Source of the DNA: Halomonas dongshanensis
GTDB lineage: Bacteria; Pseudomonadota; Gammaproteobacteria; Pseudomonadales; Halomonadaceae
Direction: 5' to 3'
Assembly (NCBI RefSeq): GCF_024790395.1
Contig: NZ_JAJISC010000005.1
Location: 248,001 to 312,000, forward strand
Length of the DNA: 64,000 nt
Position numbers and translations under genes: made by a program. How positions within the stretch are numbered: position 1 is the stretch's first letter; each line of letters begins with the position of its first letter. This document shows, piece after piece, positions 28,213-37,308 of the stretch. Below the pieces are notes generated by a model. The model saw nothing but the letters and a program-made list of their open reading frames with translations, was not told the origin of the DNA and did no database searches.

Positions 28213-28302
28213 GGCTTCGTTGCGTGGCCTGATGCGATATAGCGGTGTAACGCGCTAACGTCTGAATAATATTCGGGCGCTAAACGTATGTTGGTTTAGA
28301 TG

Positions 28303-29223
28303 TCACTGCGTTGCGTTTAATTTGCCAGCCCCCTTGGCCTTGGCCACCTTCGAGTTCGGCGTGCGCCCGAGCGCCTGGGTGATCCAAAAGGCGGTATCGA
28401 CCACCTCGTCGAGATCGATCCCGGTATGAATACCGAGCCCCTCTAGCAGATAAAGCACGTCTTCGGTGGCGACGTTGCCCGCTGCTCCCTTAGCATAGGG
28501 GCAGCCACCGAGCCCGCCGACTGCAGCATCGATAACGCTCAAGCCCTCCTCCAGCACGGCGTAGAGATTGGCAATGGCTTGACCATAGGTGTCGTGAAAA
28601 TGGGCAGCGAGATGCTTCATGGGCACCGCCCTGCTGACCGCTTCGAGCATGTGCTTGGCCGCCAGCGGCGTTCCCACGCCCACGGTATCGCCAAGCGAGA
28701 CCTCGTAGCAGCCCATTTGAGACAGCGCCTTGGCGACGCTTGCCACCTGATGAGGCGCAATCTCGCCCTCATAGGGGCAGCCGAGCACGCAGGAGACGTA
28801 ACCGCGTACCCGAATGCCCGACGCCTGGGCACGTTCGAGCACCGGCTCGAAACGCGTAAGCGACTCGGCGATCGAGCAGTTGATGTTCTTTTGCGAGAAG
28901 CGCTCGGAAGCCGCTGCGAAAACGGCGACCTCCTCGACGCCTGTGGCAAGTGCGCCTTCCAGCCCTCGCAGGTTGGGGGTGAGCGCCGAGTAGACCACCC
29001 CGGGTGCGCGCGTGATGCCGCGCATCACCGCATCGGCATCGCCCATCTGTGGCACCCACTTGGGTGAAACGAAGCTCGCCGCCTCGATGTGACGGATACC
29101 GCAGCGTGCCAAGCGCTCGATCAGCTCGATCTTGATGGCGGTGGGCACGATGGGACCCGGCTCGTTTTGCAGGCCGTCGCGCGGGGCCATCTCGAACAGG
29201 CGTACCTCGGTCGGTAAGGGCAT
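28303..29223 (-). CDS. liuE: Hydroxymethylglutaryl-CoA lyase
   Basis: A 306-residue TIM-barrel lyase that splits HMG-CoA to acetoacetate and acetyl-CoA, the last step of leucine degradation. Seen: EMAPRDGLQNEPGP (metal and substrate site) near the N-terminus, YVSCVLGCPYEGEI, SLGDTVGVGTP, metal-binding HFHDTYGQ, and the active-site Cys loop GGLGGCPYAKGAAGNVATED. Its ATG follows the liuD stop directly. MvaB is a synonym. Confidence 0.96.
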   Translation of the reverse strand: MPLPTEVRLFEMAPRDGLQNEPGPIVPTAIKIELIERLARCGIRHIEAASFVSPKWVPQMGDADAVMRGITRAPGVVYSALTPNLRGLEGALATGVEEVAVFAAASERFSQKNINCSIAESLTRFEPVLERAQASGIRVRGYVSCVLGCPYEGEIAPHQVASVAKALSQMGCYEVSLGDTVGVGTPLAAKHMLEAVSRAVPMKHLAAHFHDTYGQAIANLYAVLEEGLSVIDAAVGGLGGCPYAKGAAGNVATEDVLYLLEGLGIHTGIDLDEVVDTAFWITQALGRTPNSKVAKAKGAGKLNATQ

Positions 29224-31302
29224 TTACGCCTCCGTCTCAGTGAGCACGAAATCGAGCAGCACGTCTCCCTGGCCGACGGTATCGCCCGCTGCGTAGCGAA
29301 ACTGCTCTACGCTGCCATCGCCAGGAGCGTTTAGGGTGTGCTCCATCTTCATCGCCTCCATCACCATCAACGGCATGCCTTTTTCCACCTGCTCGCCCGG
29401 GGCGACCAGTAGTGCGACTACCGTGCCGTGCATGGGGGCGGTGAGACTCGACTCTGCCTCCTGGGAGGTGTGATGTTGGCTATCGAGGCGCTGCCAGTGA
29501 AGACGCGTCTCACCCGTTTCTGCGGTCAAGGTCAGGATGTCGCCTTCGCGGCTGACGTGGCGCCTGCGGCGCACGCCATCGAGGGTCAGCGCCACGGCGT
29601 TGCCGGTCAGGGCGTTCAATTCGCCTTCGAAGCGGCGCTCGCCGAGGGCCAACTGCCACGAGGCGGTAGGGTGCGTGCGCGTTGCCGTCACGGTGTGCAT
29701 GCAAGCACCTGAGCCAGGGCTTGAGTCAGCATTTACGCCGGTATCGGTGGCGTCTGGCAGCGCGAGGGCAATGCGTACGCACGCAGGAGCGTTGAGGCGA
29801 AAGCCGTCGCGGCGTGCCCAAGGTGAACTGCCTGGGTTTTGTTCCAGCAGATGCAGAGCGAAGAGTGCGCCCTCGGCGATGTCTTCGTCGCTGGGTGCTG
29901 GCGGAGCGAACAGGGTGGTTTCGTAGCGTTCGATAAAGCGGGTATCGAGCTCGGCGCGCTTGAACGCCGGGTGGCTGGCAAGCTTTTGCAAAAAGCCCCG
30001 GTTGGTGACCACACCCGCCACGTCGAGGGCGGCAAGTGCACGGTTGAGCGTGGCCAGGGCCGCGCTTCGATCGACGCCATGGACGATCAGTTTGGCGAGC
30101 ATGGGATCGTAGTGCATCGAAACGCGGTCGCCTTGTTCGACGCCGCTATCCAGCCGCACCTGATCGAGCGTAAGTCCACTGCCGTCGAGGTCGAGATGAA
30201 AGCGCTCTAAGGTGCCGGTGGCGGGTAGAAAATCCTGGGCCGGGTCTTCAGCGTAGAGGCGCGCTTCGAAGCTGTGGCCCTGAATGGCGAGCTCGTCCTG
30301 GGTGCACGGCAGCGCTTCGCCCATGGCGACCCTGAGTTGCCACTCGACCAGATCCTGTCCGGTGATCATTTCGGTGACCGGGTGCTCGACCTGTAGGCGC
30401 GTGTTCATCTCCATGAAATAGAAGGCGTCATCGCGCTCGCCGGAGGCATCGAGAAGAAATTCTACCGTGCCCGCGCCCACGTAGCCGATGGCGAGTGCCG
30501 CGCGCACGGCGGCGTCGCCCATGGCGTGGCGCAGCGCCGGCGTCATGCCAGGGGCGGGGGCTTCTTCGATGACCTTTTGATGGCGACGCTGAACGCTGCA
30601 GTCGCGCTCGAAGAAGTAAACGGCGTTGCCGTAGCGGTCGCAGAAGACCTGGACTTCGACGTGGCGCGGCTGGACCAGATACTTTTCGATGAGCATACGG
30701 TCATCGCCGAAGGCGGCCTGAGATTCGCGGCGACAGCTCTCCAGTGCGGCCTGGAAGGCAGCGGCGTTTTCGACCACGCGCATCCCTTTGCCACCGCCCC
30801 CGGCGCTGGCCTTGAGCATCACCGGGTAGCCGATTTTCTCGGCCTCTTCGGCCAGCCGCGCAGGCGACTGGTCATCGCCGTGGTAGCCCGGCACCAGCGG
30901 TACCCCGGCATCGGCCATGCGCCCCTTGGCCGCAGACTTATCGCCCATGGCGGCGATGGCGCTGGCGGGCGGGCCAACGAAGCAGATGCCCGCCTGCTCA
31001 AGCGCAGTAACGAAATGGCGGTTTTCGGAAAGAAAGCCGTAGCCTGGGTGAATCGCCTCGGCCCCGGTTCGCTTGGCCGCCTCGATGATGCGCTCGATGG
31101 CGAGGTAGCTTTCCCGCGCGGGTGCCGGACCCAAACGCACGGCCTGATCGGCTTGGCGCACGTGCAGCGCCTGGGCATCGGCATCGGAGTAGACGGCGAC
31201 CGTCTTAAGGCCCAAACGCCTAGCCGTGCGAATGACGCGACAGGCGATTTCACCGCGATTGGCGATCAGCAGCGTGTCGAAGGGCGTGCGCTCAAGCGTC
31301 AT
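29224..31302 (-). CDS. liuD: 3-methylcrotonyl-CoA carboxylase biotin-containing alpha subunit
   Basis: A 692-residue biotin-dependent carboxylase subunit. Biotin carboxylase domain from LLIANRGEIACRVIRTARRLG to about residue 450, with the ATP-grasp glycine loop KASAGGGGKGMRVV and MEMNTRLQVEHPVTEMITG. The biotinyl domain at the C-terminus has the attachment lysine in VMEAMKMEHTL. With LiuB it carboxylates 3-methylcrotonyl-CoA to 3-methylglutaconyl-CoA. The start overlaps the liuC stop (ATGA). Confidence 0.96.
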   Translation of the reverse strand: MTLERTPFDTLLIANRGEIACRVIRTARRLGLKTVAVYSDADAQALHVRQADQAVRLGPAPARESYLAIERIIEAAKRTGAEAIHPGYGFLSENRHFVTALEQAGICFVGPPASAIAAMGDKSAAKGRMADAGVPLVPGYHGDDQSPARLAEEAEKIGYPVMLKASAGGGGKGMRVVENAAAFQAALESCRRESQAAFGDDRMLIEKYLVQPRHVEVQVFCDRYGNAVYFFERDCSVQRRHQKVIEEAPAPGMTPALRHAMGDAAVRAALAIGYVGAGTVEFLLDASGERDDAFYFMEMNTRLQVEHPVTEMITGQDLVEWQLRVAMGEALPCTQDELAIQGHSFEARLYAEDPAQDFLPATGTLERFHLDLDGSGLTLDQVRLDSGVEQGDRVSMHYDPMLAKLIVHGVDRSAALATLNRALAALDVAGVVTNRGFLQKLASHPAFKRAELDTRFIERYETTLFAPPAPSDEDIAEGALFALHLLEQNPGSSPWARRDGFRLNAPACVRIALALPDATDTGVNADSSPGSGACMHTVTATRTHPTASWQLALGERRFEGELNALTGNAVALTLDGVRRRRHVSREGDILTLTAETGETRLHWQRLDSQHHTSQEAESSLTAPMHGTVVALLVAPGEQVEKGMPLMVMEAMKMEHTLNAPGDGSVEQFRYAAGDTVGQGDVLLDFVLTETEA

Positions 31303-32141
31303 GAACGAGACTCCTGCGTGGCCTGCGTAGAAGATGACGACGCCCAGCGCGGGCGGCGTTTTTCCAGGAAACTTGCCAACCCCTCTTGCCCTTCGGGGCT
31401 GACGCGAAGCGTGGCGATCACCTCGCAGGTGCGCTCGCGCAGTGCGTCGGCATCGCTTGGCTGGCTTACCTCGGCGAGCAGCGCCTTGGTGGCGCGTTGG
31501 GCCTGGGGTGAGGCGGCAAGCAGAGTGGCGATGGCATCGTCGACGGCGCTGTCGAGCGCTTCACGCGCAGTGCAGCGATGCACGAGCCCAAGCGTTTCTG
31601 CCGTGTGGGCGGTCATGGTTTCCCCGCTTAGCGCGTAGCGGCGCATCTGCCGCGCGCCAATGGCGCGCTGTACGTAGGGGCTGATGACCGCAGGCGAAAG
31701 GCCGATCTTGACTTCCGAAAGACAAAAAATGGCGCTCTCAGCGGCGATGACGATATCGCAGCAGGCGGCTAGGCCCACGGCACCGCCAAAGGCGGCGCCG
31801 TGGACGCGGCAGAGCGTTGGGCAGGGCAGGGTATCGAGGGCGTGCATCATCTGCGCCAGGGCGCGGGAGTCGGCGAGGTTGTCGGCGAGATCGTAGTCGA
31901 CCATGCGCTGCATCCAGCGCAGGTCGGCCCCGGCCGAGAAGCTTTTGCCGGTGGAGCCCAGCAGCACCAAGCGTACCTCGCCCGTAGCTGCCAAGCGGTG
32001 AAGCCTTTCCAAATGCGCGTTGATGGTTGAGATCAGCGCATCGTCGAAGGCGTTGTGGCGCTCGGGGCGGTCAAGGGTGAGGCGAGCCACGCCCTGGGCA
32101 TCGATATCGAGCGTGACGGAAGAATCAAGTGAGTGAGCCAT
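31299..32141 (-). CDS. liuC: Methylglutaconyl-CoA hydratase (enoyl-CoA hydratase family)
   Basis: A 280-residue crotonase-fold enzyme that hydrates 3-methylglutaconyl-CoA to HMG-CoA. The oxyanion-hole motifs are SFSAGADLRWMQ and VHGAAFGGAVGLAACCD, followed by the catalytic-loop region FCLSEVKIGLSPAVISPYV. AAGGAG at the right spacing supports the start. Position between the two carboxylase subunit genes is the standard liuABCDE order and fixes the function. Confidence 0.95.
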   Translation of the reverse strand: MAHSLDSSVTLDIDAQGVARLTLDRPERHNAFDDALISTINAHLERLHRLAATGEVRLVLLGSTGKSFSAGADLRWMQRMVDYDLADNLADSRALAQMMHALDTLPCPTLCRVHGAAFGGAVGLAACCDIVIAAESAIFCLSEVKIGLSPAVISPYVQRAIGARQMRRYALSGETMTAHTAETLGLVHRCTAREALDSAVDDAIATLLAASPQAQRATKALLAEVSQPSDADALRERTCEVIATLRVSPEGQEGLASFLEKRRPRWASSSSTQATQESRS

Positions 32142-32169
32142 GGCGTCTCCTTACATGCCTATTACAGGC

Positions 32170-33777
32170 TTACATGCGGAACACGCCAAAGCGCGTCTCT
32201 TCGATCTCGGCGTTGAGCGCGGCAGCCAGTGCCAGGCCCAGCACGTCGCGCGTCTGCTTGGGGTCGATGACGCCGTCGTCCCACAGTCGGGCACTGGCAT
32301 AGTAGGGATGGCCCTGGTGCTCGTACTGCGCGCGTACCGGCTGCTTGAACGCCTCCTCCTCGGCGGCCGACCAGGGCGTTTCTTCGCGCTCGAACTGCTC
32401 GCGTTTCACCTGCGCAAGTACGCCCGCAGCCTGCTCGCCGCCCATCACCGAAATGCGCGCATTGGGCCACATGAACAGCAGGTGTGGGTCGAAGGCGCGG
32501 CCGCACATGCCGTAGTTGCCCGCCCCGAAGCTGCCGCCGATCAGTACGGTGAACTTGGGTACGCGAGCGCAGGCCACGGCGGTCACGAGCTTGGCGCCGT
32601 GCTTGGCGATCCCTTCGTGCTCGTACTTGGAGCCGACCATGAAGCCGGTGATGTTTTGCAGAAACACCAGGGGGATTTTTCGCTGTGCGCAAAGCTCGAT
32701 GAAGTGCGCTCCTTTCAGCGCGCTTTCCGAGAACAACACGCCGTTGTTGGCGACGATGCCGATGGGATGACCGTGCAGATGGGCAAAGCCGGTCACCAGG
32801 GTGTCGCCGTAGTGGCGTTTGAACTCGTCGAAGGCGGAGTCGTCGACGAGGCGTCCGATCACTTCGCGCACATCAAAAGGCTTTTTCAAATCGACGCCGA
32901 CGATGCCGTAGAGCTCATCGGGATCGAGCCGTGGCGGCTTGGGCGCCTGAACGGCGAGGGCGCCGCGCTTTTGCCAGTTGAGCCGCGCCACGCAGGCGCG
33001 AGCAAGCTGGAGCGCATGGGCGTCGTTTTCGGCGAAGTGATCGGCCACGCCGCTGATACGGGTATGTACCTCGGCGCCGCCCAGCGCTTCGGCGCTGATG
33101 CTCTCGCCCGTGGCTGCTTTCACCAGCGGCGGGCCGCCAAGAAAGATGGTGCCCTGTTCGCGCACGATGATCGATTCGTCCGCCATGGCGGGGACGTAAG
33201 CGCCCCCAGCGGTGCAGGAACCCATGACCACGGCGATCTGAGGGATGCCTTCGGCAGACAGCGTCGCTTGGTTGTAGAAGATGCGCCCAAAGTGGTCGCG
33301 ATCGGGAAAGACATCGTCCTGGCGAGGTAAAAAGGCGCCGCCGGAATCGACCAAGTAAATACAAGGCAGTCGATGCTTGCGGGCGACTTCCTGGGCGCGC
33401 AGGTGCTTTTTCACCGTAAGGGGGAAATAGGTGCCGCCCTTGACCGTGGCGTCGTTGGCGACGATGACGCACTCCACCCCCGATACCTGGCCGATGCCGG
33501 TGACGATGCCCGCCGCAGGCACGTCGCTGTCATAGACGCCATGGGCGGCCAGCGCCGAGAGTTCGAGAAAGGGCGCGCCTTCGTCCACAAGGTGGTCGAT
33601 GCGGTCGCGCACGAAGAGTTTATCGCGCGCTTCGTGGCGCTGGCGCGCCTTGTCGCCGCCGCCTTTGGCGATGGTGGCGGTCAAGGCGTAGAGCTTGTCG
33701 ACTTCGGCGCGCATGGCGGCGTCGTTGGCCTTGAAGGTATCGCTGCGCGGATTGATCTGGCTCGTTAGCTGGCTCAT
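32170..33777 (-). CDS. liuB: 3-methylcrotonyl-CoA carboxylase beta subunit (carboxyltransferase)
   Basis: A 535-residue carboxyltransferase of the acyl-CoA carboxylase beta family. Typical segments: [72 protein letters not shown], and [27 protein letters not shown] sequence near residue 385, ending in TRFGVFRM. It transfers carboxyl from biotin on LiuD to 3-methylcrotonyl-CoA. Eight bases separate it from liuA. Confidence 0.96.
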   Translation of the reverse strand: MSQLTSQINPRSDTFKANDAAMRAEVDKLYALTATIAKGGGDKARQRHEARDKLFVRDRIDHLVDEGAPFLELSALAAHGVYDSDVPAAGIVTGIGQVSGVECVIVANDATVKGGTYFPLTVKKHLRAQEVARKHRLPCIYLVDSGGAFLPRQDDVFPDRDHFGRIFYNQATLSAEGIPQIAVVMGSCTAGGAYVPAMADESIIVREQGTIFLGGPPLVKAATGESISAEALGGAEVHTRISGVADHFAENDAHALQLARACVARLNWQKRGALAVQAPKPPRLDPDELYGIVGVDLKKPFDVREVIGRLVDDSAFDEFKRHYGDTLVTGFAHLHGHPIGIVANNGVLFSESALKGAHFIELCAQRKIPLVFLQNITGFMVGSKYEHEGIAKHGAKLVTAVACARVPKFTVLIGGSFGAGNYGMCGRAFDPHLLFMWPNARISVMGGEQAAGVLAQVKREQFEREETPWSAAEEEAFKQPVRAQYEHQGHPYYASARLWDDGVIDPKQTRDVLGLALAAALNAEIEETRFGVFRM

Positions 33778-33785
33778 AGGCGTTC

Positions 33786-34955
33786 TCAGCGGCTCTCGTT
33801 GAAGAGTTCACGACCGATTAGCATGCGGCGAATCTCGCTGGTGCCCGCGCCGATCTCATAGAGCTTGGCATCGCGCAGCAGTCGCCCGGTGGGGTATTCG
33901 TTGATGTAGCCGTTACCGCCCAGGAGCTGTATGGCATCGAGCGCTACCTGAGTGGCTTTTTCGGCGCAGTAGAGAATCACCCCGGCGGCATCCTTGCGCG
34001 AGGTTTGACCGCGATCACAGGCGCCTGCGACGGCATACAGATAGGCGCGGCAGGCGTTCAGAGTGGTGTACATATCGGCGATTTTGCCCTGCACCAGCTG
34101 GAACTCGCCGATCGGCTGATCGAACTGCTTGCGCTCGTGAAGGTAGGGCACCACTACGTCCATCGCGGCCTGCATGATGCCGATGGGACCTGCGGCCAAA
34201 ACGGTGCGTTCGAAATCCAGTCCGCTCATCAGCACGCGCACGCCTTTGTTGACCTCACCCAACACGTTGGCCTCGGGTACCTCGCACTTCTGGAACACCA
34301 GCTCGCAGGTGTTGGAGCCGCGCATGCCGAGCTTGTCGAGCTTTTGCGCGGTGTTAAAACCCGGCATGCCTTTCTCGATGATGAACGCGGTGATGCCCTT
34401 GGAACCCGCCGCCGGGTCGGTTTTGGCGTAGACCACCAGAACGTCGGCATCGGGCCCGTTGGTGATCCACATTTTGTTGCCGGTCAGCACGTAGCCGCCG
34501 TCGCGCTTTTCGGCGCGCAGCTTCATCGATACCACGTCCGACCCTGCGCCCGGCTCCGACATGGCCAGCGCCCCGACGTGCTCGCCGCTTAGCAGGCGTG
34601 GCAGATACTTGGCTTTCTGCTCGGGGGTGGCGTTGAGCTTTATTTGGTTGACGCAGAGGTTGGAGTGGGCGCCGTAGGAGAGCGCGACCGAGGCGCTGGC
34701 CCGCGAGATCTCCTCCATGGCGATGCAGTGGGCGAGATAGCCCATGCCGCTGCCGCCATCCTCCTCAGGCACGGTCACGCCAAGCAAGCCCAAGTCACCG
34801 AACTTACGCCACAAATCGCTGGGAAACGCGTTGCTGGCGTCGATCTCGGCGGCGCGGGGGGCGATCTCTTCGGCGGCAAAGGCGTTGACCTGCTCACGTA
34901 GCATGTTGAGCTCGTCGTCCAGGCCAAAATTGAGTTCCGTGTAGGGCGTGATCAT
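33786..34955 (-). CDS. liuA: Isovaleryl-CoA dehydrogenase
   Basis: A 389-residue FAD acyl-CoA dehydrogenase that oxidises isovaleryl-CoA to 3-methylcrotonyl-CoA. Signature 1 [18 protein letters not shown] near residue 130 and signature 2 [35 protein letters not shown] near the C-terminus. The isovaleryl-CoA-type catalytic Glu is expected in [15 protein letters not shown] near residue 255, which distinguishes it from straight-chain enzymes. First structural gene of the operon, about 90 bases after liuR. Confidence 0.96.
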   Translation of the reverse strand: MITPYTELNFGLDDELNMLREQVNAFAAEEIAPRAAEIDASNAFPSDLWRKFGDLGLLGVTVPEEDGGSGMGYLAHCIAMEEISRASASVALSYGAHSNLCVNQIKLNATPEQKAKYLPRLLSGEHVGALAMSEPGAGSDVVSMKLRAEKRDGGYVLTGNKMWITNGPDADVLVVYAKTDPAAGSKGITAFIIEKGMPGFNTAQKLDKLGMRGSNTCELVFQKCEVPEANVLGEVNKGVRVLMSGLDFERTVLAAGPIGIMQAAMDVVVPYLHERKQFDQPIGEFQLVQGKIADMYTTLNACRAYLYAVAGACDRGQTSRKDAAGVILYCAEKATQVALDAIQLLGGNGYINEYPTGRLLRDAKLYEIGAGTSEIRRMLIGRELFNESR

Positions 34956-34973
34956 GGTCGGCTACCTTAGGTC

Positions 34974-35002
34974 ATTGTTCGTTGTTGGCATGGTTCGTTG
35001 TT
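34974..35002 (-). promoter_or_regulatory. Duplicated CA-type motif upstream of liuA
   Basis: On the minus strand AACAACGAAC (34993-35002) and AACAACGAACAAT (34974-34986) lie 19-48 bases before the liuA start. These A-rich AAC repeats match Hfq/Crc-type catabolite-repression sites. Confidence 0.45.
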
Positions 35003-35043
35003 ACATCCCGCGTGGTGGAGAAACCCACGTCGGCGCTCAGTGG

Positions 35044-35448
35044 CTAGGGCGCTTCCTCCTCCTGTTTCTGGTGCAGCTCTTCGAGCGCTTGACGACAGCG
35101 TATCTCCGCGCTTTCGAGCTCTAGCTGCACCATGGTGATGTCTTTCATCTGCTGTTCCAGAGCAGCACGGCGCTCCTGAATCTTGCTCAACATGAGATGC
35201 AGCTGCTTTTCGCTACCGCTGCGTGTCTCGTCCCATAACGAAAACAGCTCGCGTATCTCGGCAAGGGAAAGCCCTAAGCGTTTGCCGCGCAGCGTAAGCT
35301 TGAGGCGAACGCGATCCTTACTGCTGTAAATGCGCGTTTGGCCGCGTCGCGCCGGGCGTAGCAGTTCCTGATCCTCGTAGAAACGAATGCTGCGCGTGGT
35401 GACATCGAACTCGTTGGCCAGCTCGCTGATGGAGTACGTCTTGCTCAT
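35044..35448 (-). CDS. liuR: MerR-family regulator LiuR
   Basis: A 134-residue MerR-type repressor of branched-chain amino acid degradation. The N-terminal winged helix reads YSISELANEFDVTTRSIRFYEDQELLRPARRGQTRIYSSKDRVRLKL, followed by a long dimerisation coiled coil (from about residue 75) and an acidic end. No cysteine pair for metal sensing is present; LiuR is thought to sense a pathway acyl-CoA. ATG 35448 is chosen because AAGAG lies upstream and MerR proteins start this way; the frame continues to 35484. It heads the liu operon, downstream of a perfect palindrome. Confidence 0.92.
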   Translation of the reverse strand: MSKTYSISELANEFDVTTRSIRFYEDQELLRPARRGQTRIYSSKDRVRLKLTLRGKRLGLSLAEIRELFSLWDETRSGSEKQLHLMLSKIQERRAALEQQMKDITMVQLELESAEIRCRQALEELHQKQEEEAP

Positions 35449-35505
35449 GCGTGGACTCTTGATAGCAAAAGCCTCATGGAACACTCTGAATGAGGCTAAA
35501 ACAAG

Positions 35506-35521
35506 TTTACGTTAACGTAAA
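35506..35521. promoter_or_regulatory. LiuR operator (perfect palindrome) upstream of liuR
   Basis: TTTACGTTAACGTAAA is a perfect 16-bp palindrome, 58 bases before the liuR start. It agrees with the LiuR site described from comparative genomics of proteobacterial branched-chain degradation regulons. A related site lies at 40514-40529. Confidence 0.8.
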
Positions 35522-35715
35522 GATGAAGGATCTCTATGCTGATTTTTCTTGTTTCGTGATAAATAATTGAAATTTAATGTATTTTATTTTGATAGCGATT
35601 GAGGGCGAGTGCGCTGTGACCAAAGTTGTAGTTGTCACGGCGCCGCGTTGATTGCTAGCTTTCACTGGCAGCTTACGTATAGGTCAACGAAGCCGTATTG
35701 AAAAAAGCAGCGCTT

Positions 35716-35727
35716 AATAACAACAAC
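35716..35727 (+). promoter_or_regulatory. CA-type motif before livG
   Basis: AATAACAACAAC, four successive AAY triplets, directly followed by the ribosome-binding site GAAGAGG (35728-35734) and the ATG at 35742. Binding of Hfq/Crc here would block ribosome access. Confidence 0.5.
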
Positions 35728-35741
35728 GAAGAGGCTGGCCC

Positions 35742-36527
35742 ATGCAAGTAGATACGCCCGTTCTCGAGACCCGCGGGTTGACCAAGAGCTTTCGTGGCTT
35801 CACCGCCGTCGATAGCGTCGATCTTTGCGTGCAAGAGGGCCACGTGCACGCCCTGATAGGCCCCAATGGGGCGGGCAAGACCACGGTGTTCAACCTACTC
35901 ACCAAGTTTTTACCCCCCACGCGCGGCGAGATTCTCTATCGCGGTGAGGCCATCACTACCCTCAAACCCAACGAAATCGCACGGCGCGGCATCGTGCGCT
36001 CTTTTCAGATCTCAGCGGTCTTTGCCCATATGACCGCGCTTGAAAACGTGCGCGTCGCGCTGCAGCGCCGCTTGGGGACGTCGTTTCATTTCTGGAAATC
36101 TGCTCGCACGCTGAACGTGCTCGATGAGCGTGCACTGGCGCTGCTCGATGAAGTGGGGCTGGCGGCCTATGCCCATACGCTTACTACCGAAATGCCCTAC
36201 GGGCGCAAGCGCGCGCTTGAAGTGGCGACGACCCTTGCTCTCGACCCCAGCGTCATGCTGCTCGACGAGCCGACTCAAGGCATGGGGGCCGAGGATGTCG
36301 ACCGTATCGTCGCGCTAATCAAACGGGTGTCCGTGGGGAGGACCGTACTAATGGTCGAGCATAATTTGAGCGTAGTGAGCCGCCTGTGCGATCGCATTAC
36401 CGTGCTTGCGCGCGGGGCGATTCTGGCCGAAGGCGACTACGCCATGGTGTCAAGCGACCCTCGCGTGCGCGAAGCTTACATGGGCCGCGAAGCCCCAGAG
36501 CCGGATGCGCTGGAGGTGCGCGCATGA
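35742..36527 (+). CDS. livG: Branched-chain amino acid type ABC transporter ATPase (LivG-like)
   Basis: A 261-residue ATPase of the HAAT/Liv family. Walker A GPNGAGKTTVFNLLTK near residue 42, Walker B VMLLDEPTQGMG near residue 170, and a LivG-type C-terminal extension ending in EAYMGREAPE. The ABC signature is variant (MPYGRKRALEVATTLAL, YGRKR in place of LSGGQ), as is common for LivG. Powers import with LivF, LivH and LivM. GAAGAGG precedes the ATG. The transported solute is probably a branched-chain amino acid or related carboxylate, judged only from the flanking catabolic genes. Confidence 0.93.
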   Translation: MQVDTPVLETRGLTKSFRGFTAVDSVDLCVQEGHVHALIGPNGAGKTTVFNLLTKFLPPTRGEILYRGEAITTLKPNEIARRGIVRSFQISAVFAHMTALENVRVALQRRLGTSFHFWKSARTLNVLDERALALLDEVGLAAYAHTLTTEMPYGRKRALEVATTLALDPSVMLLDEPTQGMGAEDVDRIVALIKRVSVGRTVLMVEHNLSVVSRLCDRITVLARGAILAEGDYAMVSSDPRVREAYMGREAPEPDALEVRA

Positions 36528-37234
36528 CGTCTAGCGGCGCTGCACTGCGTGTTCAAAATCTCCACGCCTTCTATGGTGAGTCACACATCCTCCACGGGGT
36601 CGATTTCGAGGTGAAGCGCGGCGAGCTAGTGACGCTGCTTGGCCGTAACGGCGCCGGGCGCAGTACCACGCTCAAGGCGATCATGAACATGGTAGGGCGC
36701 CGCACCGGTTCGGTGGTCATCGACGGGCGCGAAACACTAAGGCTCAAACCCCACCATATCCCCCGCCTGGGAGTGGGCTACTGCCCCGAAGAGCGCGGCA
36801 TCTTCTCCAGCCTCGACGTGCACGAAAACCTTCTACTGCCGCCCACCGTGCGCTCGGGTGGCATGAGTCTCGATGATATCTACGCCATGTTTCCCAACCT
36901 GCACGAACGGCGCAAGAGCCAGGGCACGCGCCTATCCGGCGGCGAGCAGCAAATGCTGGCCATGGCACGTATCCTGCGCACCGGCGCGCAGCTACTGCTG
37001 CTCGATGAGATCACCGAGGGGCTTGCGCCGGTCATCGTGCAGAAACTCGGCGAGGTCCTTGCCGCCCTCAAGGCGCGTGGCATGACCGTCATTCTGGTCG
37101 AGCAGAACTTCCGCTTCGCCGCGCCGCTGGCGGATCGGCATTTGGTCATGGAGCACGGCACCATCGTCGATGAGATCACCCCCGGCGAGCTCGACGCCAA
37201 GCGCGAGCGCCTCAACGCGCTGCTGGGCGTATAA
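36524..37234 (+). CDS. livF: Branched-chain amino acid type ABC transporter ATPase (LivF-like), Walker A Lys replaced by Arg
   Basis: A 236-residue ATPase, second of the pair. The start ATG at 36524 overlaps the livG stop (ATGA). Signature RLSGGEQQMLAMARIL and Walker B LLLLDEITEGLAP are intact. The Walker A sequence is GRNGAGRSTTLKAI: the invariant Lys is Arg (codon cgc). Because the rest is well conserved, the gene is not decaying; the pair may rely on one canonical site or Arg may substitute. I think similar Arg forms exist in some LivF subgroups but cannot check. Confidence 0.92.
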   Translation: MTSSGAALRVQNLHAFYGESHILHGVDFEVKRGELVTLLGRNGAGRSTTLKAIMNMVGRRTGSVVIDGRETLRLKPHHIPRLGVGYCPEERGIFSSLDVHENLLLPPTVRSGGMSLDDIYAMFPNLHERRKSQGTRLSGGEQQMLAMARILRTGAQLLLLDEITEGLAPVIVQKLGEVLAALKARGMTVILVEQNFRFAAPLADRHLVMEHGTIVDEITPGELDAKRERLNALLGV

Positions 37235-37263
37235 ACGTCGTCATGTAAGAAAGCAACCAACGT

Positions 37264-37275
37264 AATAACAACAAC
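37264..37275 (+). promoter_or_regulatory. CA-type motif before the substrate-binding protein gene
   Basis: AATAACAACAAC again, identical to the livG motif, 33 bases upstream of the ATG at 37309 in the short livF-livK gap. Confidence 0.45.
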
Positions 37276-37308
37276 TCAACATCGAGGCCGCAAGGCCGGG
37301 AGACGCAC

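Noticed and set aside
28250..28275. Possible third LiuR site (TAACGCGCTAACG) before the acyl-CoA synthetase
   Set aside because: Does not preserve the ACGTTAACGT core and is not a palindrome of the same register.
30526..31638. 370-codon plus-strand frame opposite liuD/liuC
   Set aside because: Shadow of two well-conserved genes; no ribosome-binding site or recognisable protein motif.
32140..33330. 396-codon plus-strand frame opposite liuB
   Set aside because: Antisense shadow; protein sequence shows no family features and would contradict the compact liu operon.
35617..35640. GTGAC...GTCAC spaced inverted repeat upstream of livG
   Set aside because: Arms are only five bases with a 13-base gap; could easily be chance and fits no regulator I can name with confidence.
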